64,000 bases of DNA from contig NW_027174112.1 of assembly GCF_000499845.2 (NCBI RefSeq), positions 1 through 64,000 of the forward strand, in the 5' to 3' direction. The notes beneath the pieces were generated by a model. It made no database searches and was not told where the DNA came from. It was given only the letters and a program-made list of their open reading frames with translations. Source of the DNA: Phaseolus vulgaris (Eukaryota > Streptophyta > Magnoliopsida > Fabales > Fabaceae). The position numbers and the translations under genes were made by a program. Shown one piece after another: positions 56,084-64,000 of this stretch. The first letter of the stretch is position 1, and each line of letters starts with the position of its first letter.

Positions 56084-56094
56084 AAACTCCCCCA
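56084..56094 (-). other. Polypurine tract of copia element 2
   Basis: TGGGGGAGTTT on the coding strand directly before the 3' LTR. The gag-pol TAA lies just upstream at 56102-56100. Confidence 0.75.
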
Positions 56095-56099
56095 TAAAC

Positions 56100-59000
56100 T
56101 TAAATGTTTCTACCATCCATCATGCCAATCATCTTCTTGAATTTGTCGAAAAAGACTTTCGGTAGCGGTTTTGTGAAGATATCAGCAACTTGATATTGAC
56201 TTGCCACATGCACCAATTCCACACTTCCTTTCTTCACATGATCACGAATAAAGTGAAAACGAACATCAATGTGTTTGCTTCTTTCATGGTTCACTGGGTT
56301 CTTTGCCAACTCAATTGCTGATTTGTTGTCAACTTGAACCACGGTTGCACCTAGTTGCTTTAGCTCCATCTTGCTCAACAAGTTTCTAAGCCATATCGCA
56401 TGACATACACACCAAGATGCTGCCACATATTCAGCTTCACACGTCGATAGCGTCACGATCGGTTGCTTCTTTGAAAGCCAAGAAAATGCTGTGTTGCCCA
56501 TAAAGAATACATATCCCGATGTACTTTTCCGATCATCTATGTCTCCGCACCAATCGCTGTCAGAGTAACCCACCAACTTGTAATCTTCTGCTTTTGAGTA
56601 GAACAATCCGAGTGATACAGTACCTTGGATGTACCGTAGGACTCGCTTCAACGCCTTCCAATGTGAGTAAACTGGTTCCTCCATGAATCGACTTATGATG
56701 CCGACACTTAATGAAAGATCCGGCCTCGTGCATGTGAGATAACGAAGGCTTCCTACCAAACTCCGGTATCTACTTGCATCGACACGTTCTCCTCCATCGA
56801 ACTTTGAGAGTTTTGCACCTGGTTCCATTGGTATTGATACTGGGTTGCAATTTTCCATCTTGTACTTCTTCAAAATCTCCTTTGCATATGTCTCCTGTGA
56901 TACAAAAATACCTGTCTCTTTTTGTCTAACTTCCAAGCCAAGGAAAAACTTCATCAATCCCAAATCTGTCATCTCAAATTCCCGTCTCATTGTGCCCTTA
57001 AACTCTTCTATCATCTCATTATTGTTACCCATAAAAATGAGATCATCAACATAAAGAGCAACAAATATCATGTTACCTCCATTGTTCTTTGCGTAAAGAG
57101 CATGCTCGTAAGGACATTGCTTGAACCCGTTCTCCTTGAAGTATGTATCGATACGAGTATTCCATGCCCGCGGTGCTTGCTTCAACCCGTAAAGTGCCTT
57201 CTTCAATTTTAGCACCTTCTTCTCCTCTCCGATTTTCATGTACACAGGTGGTTGTTCGATGTAGACTTCTTCTTCAAGCACACCATTCAAGAATGCCGAC
57301 TTGACATCCATTTGAAATATCGGCCATTTAAATTGAGCCGCTTGGGAAATGAGCAATCGAATTGTCTCCATTCTTACAACGGGAGCAAACACCTCATCGT
57401 AGTCAATTCCCTCCTTTTGTTTGTATCCCTTCGCAACGAGTCGCGCCTTGTACCTCTCTATCTAGCCTTGAGCATTCATCTTTTTCTTGAATATCCACTT
57501 CACACCAATGGGCTGACTTCCCTCTGGCAATTCTGTTAGCTCCCATGTGTTGTTGCGGTCAATCGCTTTAATCTCCTCATCCATGGCAGTTTGCCACTTC
57601 TTGTCTCGCACCGCCTCTTCAAAGCTGATATTTTCTGCATCTGCCAAAAGACATACTAGGTGTACCTCATTTGTCGAATCATACAAATCATGCAAACTTC
57701 GAATTTTAGGTTGTCGTGGTTCATCTTCATCATTGTTTGTTTCATAATTTATACTTGTCGGTGCAACAATTGATGATTCTCCAACTTCAATCATAATCTC
57801 TGAAGAATTATTCCAATCCCACTCGCTTGTTTCATTCATTCGCACATCACGACTCACCATCACCTTCTTGCTTATCGGGTCAAGGAGCTTGTATCCTTTT
57901 GTCTTCTCATCATACCCAATAAAAACATACCTTTTGCTTTTGTCTTCGAGCTTCGTTCTTCGTTGATCTGGTACGTGTGCATAAGCCATACTACCAAACA
58001 CTTTGAGATGAGAAACTGTTGGCTTTTGTCCGCTCCATGCCTCTTGCGGTGTTTGATCATCTAACTTCACATGTGGACATCGATTTTGCACATAGATGGC
58101 GCATTGCACAGCTTCCGCCCAAAATTCCTTTGGCATCTTTTTGCTCTTAAGCATTGATCGAACCATGTCGAGAATGGTCCGATTCTTCCTCTCGGCCACA
58201 CCATTTTGTTGAGGAGTGTATGGTGCAGTTAGAAATCGCCTTATGCCTTGCTCCTCGCAATACTCCATGAAAGTTGTTGAAGTATACTCACCACCTCTAT
58301 CAGATCGTACAGCTTTGATCTGTTTATCAGTTGTCCTCTCCACCATCACCTTGAACTTTTTGAACACCTCAAATGCCTCGGATTTTTCCTTCAGAAAATA
58401 AACCCAAGTCTTTCGTGAGAAATCATCGATAAAGGTAATGAAATACCTTTTACCGCCGAAGGAATCTGGAGTAATTGGTCCACATATGTCGGTATGAATC
58501 AATTCGAGAGGTTGCTTAGCCCAATATTGAGCCTTCTTTGGAAACGAGGTTCTCACATGCTTGCTGAGCACACATTCTTCACAAAATTTTCCCTCGTAGT
58601 CCATGTTGGGTAGCCCGTGCACCATATTCTTCTTCGCTAACTCTTTTAGTCCACCATGATGTAGGTGACCAAAACGGAGATGCCACAACGATGCCTTATT
58701 TTCTATGTTGACTTGCAAACATTTTTCTCGTATGCTTCTCAAATTCAGCTTGTACATCCGATTTCTTGCCATCTCAATTCGAGCAACCAAACGCCCTTAC
58801 TTGTTCTTCAAGTGTAGGAGTCGATCTTTCAAAAATATCGAGTAACCTTTCTCCGTGAGTTGCCCCATACTAAAAATGTTGGTCTTGAGGTCTGGTACGT
58901 AATAAACATCTTGGAGTGACCTAATTAAGCCATCCTTTTGTAAGTAGCAAACCGTACCTCGCCCTTTGACCTCCACCTTTGATGCATCTCCAAATGAAAC

Positions 59001-60182
59001 ATGACCATCTTCAATCTTTTGCATATCTTTGAATAGGTACTCGTGACCGCACATATGGTTGCTTGCTCCTGAGTCGAGGTACCACAGAGTGTCATTGTTA
59101 ATGTTGACTTCATCTTGAGCCATCAAGAGAACACCTTCATTCGTTTCGACTTCCAAGGCTAGGTTGGTTGTTTCTTCTATCTTTAGATCAGCACGACAAT
59201 CTTTTGCAAAATGCCCCACTTTACCACAATTGTAACATTTGTCAGAGTTACAATCCTTCGCATAGTGACCATATTTGTGACATTTGTAGCACTCGATGTT
59301 GGAATAATTCGATCGGCCGCCTCTTCCTCTACCACGTCCTCTTCCACGCCAATTTGGTTGGCTCGACTGTTCCTTCTCCTTATAGTACCCTTCATGGTTG
59401 TTGCCTTTTCCACCACGACCGTTTCCACGACTTCCACGACCACGCCCTCTATATTGAGAATTTTGATGATAGAGTACCTTTTCGTCTTTGATTGACGCCT
59501 TGATTTGAAGTGCTTGCTCGAGTGTTTCCTCCTTCTTCTTCTTCTTTCGTTGCTCGTGTGCCTCGAGAGAACCGGCGAGCTCGTCGACTGTGAGCGTCAC
59601 AAGGTCCTTTGACTCTTCTATCGCGCACACAATACTCTAAAAATTGTCTGTTAATGTTCTCAAAATCTTCTCCACAACTCGTGCATCGGTCAGAGTTTCA
59701 CCGTTTCGGTTGAGTTGATTCACCACAGCCTGTACACGCGTGATGTAGTCAGATACACTTTCTGACTCCATCATCTTCATGTTCTCCAACTCGCCACGCA
59801 GAGTTTCTAGACGCACTTGCTTAACTTGGTCAGCTCCTTTGAACACCTTCTCCAATATGTCCCATGCTTCCTTTGAAGTGGACGCACCAGCAATCTTCTC
59901 AAAATTTGCCTCATCAACAGCTCTATACAACATGTACAAAGCTGCCTTATCTTTCGATCGCATCTCTTTCAATGCCTTGGTTTGAGCTGCCGTATAACCC
60001 GTGGTATTTGTTGGTTCTTCAAAACCTTCTTCGACCACCTCCCATGAATCCTGAGAACCGAGAAGAGCTTTCATTTGAATGCTCCAGTTGTCATATCTGT
60101 TGCCTTCGTTAACCGTGGTAGCGGTATTTGACCCGTCACATTCGCCATTGGCTCTGATACCAAATTGTAAAAAAACAGACAA
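56100..60182 (-). pseudogene. Copia gag-pol of element 2 with three in-frame stop codons
   Basis: 1361 codons stay in one frame from 60182 to the TAA at 56102-56100. Gag has GNRYDNWSIQMKALLG near its start. Two CCHC knuckles (CYKCHKYGHYAKDC, CYNCGKVGHFAKDC) follow at about 59.29-59.19 kb. Then come protease (YLDSGASNHMCG), integrase (LWHLRFGH, CEEC, IHTDICGP, RSDRGGEY, NGVAERKN), reverse transcriptase (QMDVKSAFLNG, LYVDDLIFMGNN) and RNase H (GYSDSDWCGD, STCEAEYVAAS, VDNKSAIELA). Stops: TAG 59639-59637 at the gag end, TAA 58799-58797 between protease and integrase, TAG 57464-57462 at the start of RT. An ATG at 60148-60146, next to the PBS, is in a different frame from the gag body, so a one-base loss near 60110 is likely too. 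Catalytic residues are otherwise kept. Confidence 0.9.
60151..60162 (-). other. Primer binding site of copia element 2 (tRNA-iMet type)
   Basis: TGGTATCAGAGC on the coding strand, three bases (ATT) after the 5' LTR. Confidence 0.9.
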
Positions 60183-60465
60183 TCACTCACACTTGAATTT
60201 CTCTAAAGAAACACTCTTCTTTGTAATTCTCTCTCTATTGTATTTCTTTCTTTGGGTGCATCTTACAATTGAGAGAGCATCCTATTTATAGGCTTTAGGA
60301 AGCTCTTCTAGAAAAGTCTTCATTATGGCCTTAAAACCCCACTAACAACACAATTAAAATCCCACTCACAACTTTTGACCTTTTACATATCCAAACTCCC
60401 ATTCTACTCTTTCCTAGTAACTTCTAACTTTAAAACCCACAAATTACATTAAAGTTTATTCAACA
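60166..60465 (-). repeat. 5' LTR of copia element 2 (300 bp)
   Basis: As the 3' LTR but with one more CT in the CTCTCTCTATTG run and one T/C difference. Confidence 0.93.
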
Positions 60466-60470
60466 TATTT
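60466..60470. repeat. Target-site duplication of copia element 2 (right)
   Basis: TATTT, identical to 55781-55785. Confidence 0.85.
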
Positions 60471-62309
60471 TACATATGTCATAGCTCCAACACACGATAT
60501 CAACAAAGCCTAACGTCAAAACCACATACCCAACTTCAACAGACATCTGACAACATAGTAAGTAATGTTTTTTCTCCTTCTCTTGTAGTTTTTTGGCTTG
60601 GCTCAATGGGAAGTCTGATTTCTAGGTGATTCACATGTTCTACGAAGAGCTCATACGATGAAGAAGGTATCAAACATTAATTTAAAAAATTCTATCAGCA
60701 CATTCCCGGCTAGCAAATACATGGCCTAACCTTCATAATAAATTTAGAAAAGGTTAAGTATGATGGTTGCTCTTTCACTGAACATACACATTTTCTCCCA
60801 ATAGATGACTATTTCCAACGGCCAGCAGAACACTTAAAATACCAGTGGGAGAGAGAAATGGCCAAAAGATAAAAAGAGTACCAATGTCCTACTAGCATCA
60901 AATGGTGAGCACTGGTTCAAAACCTAGAAACAGTCTCCTTGATGGGGTAAGAGTGCATTGGGAACCCTTTATATCATAAATTAAGGGCACCGGACACATC
61001 TCTCTCTCTCAACCTAGCTTACTTCTCCATTTTCTCTCTCTTTATAATAACTTCATTTTAAACTTGCATCCCCTCTTCAATTTAAAAGTTTCTCTGTAGC
61101 AAAAAGAGTCTGTAGCAAAATTTTGGAAAAGTAAACAAACTACATTTTACACAAATCACAAGCAAAATATATCTCAAACAGAAAAAAGAAAACGTGATGA
61201 ATTTCAAAATGAAGGGAAAATAAATCTTAACATCAGCTGGTATACCAACCTCAGATGTCTTGGAGGATGTATCAGCATCAACTGTTGACATGTCAATGTA
61301 ACCTTTTCCGTTAATATGATCAAGAACACCATCTTTATCAAACACAATCTAGAAATTCATCACAAACAGAATTCAAATAAGAGCTAAAAAAGAAGTTACT
61401 AGTCAAAATAATATTCACCACAACTGACCGATAAAGCAGCCGGAGGATCAGATAACATTGCAATTGTGTACTTGCATTTCTTGACAACAGTTGCTGGCCT
61501 TTCTCCAACTGAAGCACCATATTGCACAAGTTCTTCACACTACAATTAGAAGTTGCAGCAAACAAGAATTAGAAGAACTATCCGAGTTAGGGGCACTAGG
61601 CTAGTGGCAGAGTGTTCAAATTAAAAAGTTGCTAAGTCAACACATCTATATTAAATAAACACTGTAATTTGCTGACTAAAAAGTATATCTAAACTGAAAC
61701 TCATGTTTGAGGGTAAAGTAAGTAATCCCAGTCATTAGCAAAATAATTAAACATTGATATGATGACACAAGCATTCATAACAAATAATGGACGCGCTGCA
61801 ATATCAACAATTGATTTTCTCATCAACAAATGAGATTACTTACTTAACCCTTATTTTAGAGAGCCAAATCCTCATCAAGTGTTAAACAGAATACACAATT
61901 TTCTCAAGCACTTATCTGACATCATCTATAAGAAAACAAATAAATTTGCTAAGCTGTATTCCAAAATACCAGGAACAATACCTCAGCACACAACTTTCTG
62001 TGTAACTTGAAGAATAGTAGTGACACATGAGAAGAACCTATGCTACGGAACCCCAAATTAAAATTGCACAAGAAAATGCACAGAATTATACCAACCATAG
62101 TGATCAACCAGTATTATGGAAAGAAATCATGGTAAGGACACACACAAACAAACATAATAACAAAAGAAACTGAAACTTAAAAAATAGTAGAATGTGAATG
62201 GAGACCTTGGAGAGGGTTTTGTTCCAGACAGTGACTTTGAAGCCATGGCGTAGCAGGTTGGTTGCCATAGCCTTGCCATTATCCCCAAACCTAAGAATCC
62301 AACCTCCAT

Positions 62310-64000
62310 CCCTCTTTTCTGATTTCTCACGCTCACCACTCTCTTCTTTCTTCCAACTTCTCAGGAAGGTGCCTCCTTTAGCGTAACAATTATCGGTTTC
62401 ATTTATAAACAACACATTTTTGTAGTCACCATTGGTTTTTGGTAAGAAAATGGCAAAAATAATCTCATGCTATTACTATTCGTTTGTAAATATTTAAAAT
62501 CTTTTTAATTTATAAATCCTGGAAATTTTGAGAATGAGGAACTAGAATAATTTTTTATATATATTATCAACCAGTTTAAAAGGTTGCTTTTTTAAAGTAA
62601 TAATTATACAATTAATATCTTTTGTCGAAAAACTTGATAATTTATAATTAAATAATAATGTAAAATATGGCAATAGTGTATTTTAATTAAATTCAATAAG
62701 TCAATTCACGCGTAGAATAACAATCTTAAAAATAATTAAAAGAGGAGATTTGTACTGAAGAATTCAACTATGGGACAAAAATTCTTAAGTTAAGATATCT
62801 GCTAATATTTGATTGTAACATTGTTTTATTTATTTACTTCTATATTATTGTTTAGTTAGGGTTTGTGGTTGAGCCAAATCCGACAACAGGTGAATTGTGA
62901 TTGGTGGGAATGAAAAGTATGAAAGGAAGGGTTCCACGTCACTTCCACGTTTTGCTTCTGTTCTTCCTCCAATTTGGGGAAACTTGTCTATTACTAAATA
63001 AGAATATTCAGTATTCACCCAAAATGGTAACTGTTTAGTTTTAAAAAAAGAAAAACAGTTGGGAAATCTTTGATTGTTTTTTTCAACCAAACTATACTAA
63101 AAAAATTAGGTATATTTTGAACAAGTTTATGAAATTCAAATTTGAGCAAATTGAAGAGGGTCTCCCTACTTTGCTTTTTAAGTAGAGGACATTGATTCAT
63201 CAATTAATTAAAAAAAAACAATCATTTTTACATTCAATTCATAATAGATAAAATTCAATTTCAATGTTTTAATTTTTATAATTGCAAAAATCCATCAATG
63301 AACTTTAATATTATTTTTTAACTATTAATAAAATGGTATAAATAAATTTAAATTTCGATCCTGCTATAAATACTATCAGTGAAAAAAGGAAAAGAATAGT
63401 CATAATAATGTATAATTAAAGACCAATTTTACATTCATCACTACTTTCCATTAACCTATATTTTTTTAGTGAGTAACAAGGAGGAACATATCCATTTTTA
63501 TTTTTAATACTTATAAAAGATAATTTTATGAATTTGACTACTATTTAATAGAAGGTAGAGTTTTAAATAATCATTTAAATAAATTTTTGGACTTATAATA
63601 CATTCATAACCTTGTTTCATATAAGATATATTACAAGAAAAATTAATTTTAAAAACTATTTTATTATTCAATAAAATAATAAATTAATCATTAGTTTAAC
63701 TAACAATTTAAAATAATAAATAACTAAAATCTTAATAACTATTATTAATAATAAAAATTACTATAAATATTAATAATTTTTTAATTTATAATTTAGTGAA
63801 TATTTAGTATTTAGATTTTTTAATGGTAAGAACAACAAACTTCTCTTTTCAATGTGGAACTAGACACTCGTCTTCTTTCATTCATTAGCAACAGAATTCA
63901 CAGTCTCCTTATCTCAATGAGATCCAACAAAATTCACAGATTATGACGTGCAATAAAAAATATATAATTTAGTCAAATCAATTTTTAATTTTTTTTCTTT
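62310..64000. other. 5' flank of the GLYR1-like gene and AT-rich intergenic sequence
   Basis: The first 100 bases are a purine-rich leader on the minus strand (GAGAGTGGTGAGCGTGAGAA). Beyond 62460 the sequence is AT-rich, apart from a less AT-rich island at about 62850-62960, probably upstream regulatory sequence of the same gene. No further gene recognised to the window end. Confidence 0.4.

Larger units (their letters stand above)
55786..60465 (-). mobile_element. Ty1/copia LTR retrotransposon (element 2), coding region interrupted
   Basis: A 4680-bp element on the minus strand inside an intron of the GLYR1-like gene, in the same orientation as that gene. LTRs are 298 and 300 bp with TG...CA ends and a TATTT duplication. 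They differ by one substitution and one 2-bp (CT) indel, so insertion is very recent. PBS and polypurine tract are present. The gag-pol frame is collinear but holds three in-frame stops. Its proteins differ from element 1 (for example two closely spaced Arg/Gly-rich-preceded zinc knuckles, SWLSKKQPIVTLSTCEAEYV in RNase H), so it belongs to another copia lineage, perhaps near Tork/Tnt1 or Ivana. I cannot decide without a tree. Confidence 0.93.
54526..62309 (-). pseudogene. GLYR1: Glyoxylate/succinic semialdehyde reductase 1-like gene (beta-hydroxyacid dehydrogenase), damaged and split by a copia element
   Basis: Plant GLYR1 reduces glyoxylate and succinic semialdehyde with NADPH. Exons, in order: 62309-62206 (MEVGFLGLGI, then in another frame GKAMATNLLRHGFKVTVWNK); 61539-61429 (CEELVQYGASVGERPATVV...); 61348-61250 (IVFDKDGVLDHINGKGYIDM...); 55476-55362 (ALYDEALPAFDILGKKSFFL, GEVGNGAKMKLVVNMIM); 55158-55080 (MMNAFSEGLTLGERSGL); 54995-54825 (DLGAISNGMFKLKGPTM to AAAANE); 54591-54526 (AFKKARSMGLGDLD then SRNFHII, stop). 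Damage: a one-base loss in exon 1 inside the Rossmann glycine motif (near 62277); absence of the exon of about 34 codons expected between 61250 and 55476, which should hold the substrate-binding SGSKKP-type segment; another one-base loss near 55366; and a C-terminus that diverges after GDLD. The copia element lies in the intron where the missing exon would be. Splice sites are otherwise good. Confidence 0.85.

Noticed and set aside
57462..58790. 442-residue ORF as a separate integrase gene
   Set aside because: It lies in the same frame as the ORFs before and after it, separated only by stop codons; it is a part of one interrupted gag-pol.

Overview
The window looks like AT-rich, repeat-dense nuclear DNA of a flowering plant. 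Its evidence is introns with GT-AG borders, Ty1/copia elements primed from the usual initiator-tRNA-Met site, L1-type LINE fragments, a CACTA-like element, and gene fragments related to plant Rab GDI, GARP transcription factors and GLYR-type beta-hydroxyacid dehydrogenases. A eudicot, perhaps a legume, is my best guess, but this rests on general resemblance and was not tested. I recognised no rRNA, tRNA or CRISPR.

Layout. 0-5 kb: the 3' end of an unidentified Pro-rich gene, a block of GCGACC/GGTCGC subterminal-type repeats, and a decayed 'gypsy-type transposon' (Transposase_28-like) gene. 5-10 kb: a segmental unit ending in a small two-exon gene (copy A); it recurs at 47-53 kb, and its first part also recurs at 12.7-13.1 kb. 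13-18 kb: an ATT-rich minisatellite split by a 1.44-kb solo LTR, then two LINE 3' fragments in opposite orientation around a broken small-gene copy (B). 19.4-24.5 kb: a complete Ty1/copia element on the minus strand with an uninterrupted 1436-residue gag-pol, a CCTAT target duplication and nearly identical LTRs. 25.3-30.8 kb: a CACTA-like element carrying the 3' half of a Rab GDP dissociation inhibitor gene with its introns. 31.7-33.2 kb and 40.8-43.2 kb: tandem arrays with 83-bp and about 190-bp periods, and an inverted-repeat cluster. 35.7-36.0 kb: two exons of a GARP-type Myb gene. 36.9-37.5 kb: small-gene copy D, apparently intact. 47-54 kb: the second segmental unit with copy E, then the diverged, apparently intact copy F. 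54.5-62.3 kb: a GLYR1-like gene on the minus strand, damaged at several points and split by a second Ty1/copia element whose LTRs are almost identical but whose gag-pol has three in-frame stops.

The most unusual item is the recurrent small two-exon gene family. Its members encode basic peptides of about 51-59 residues in the best copies, are split by an intron so that no single ORF shows them, and differ by in-frame 3-bp indels. I do not recognise the family. The rest of the window is mainly a record of transposition: gene capture, nested insertions, solo-LTR formation and segmental duplication.
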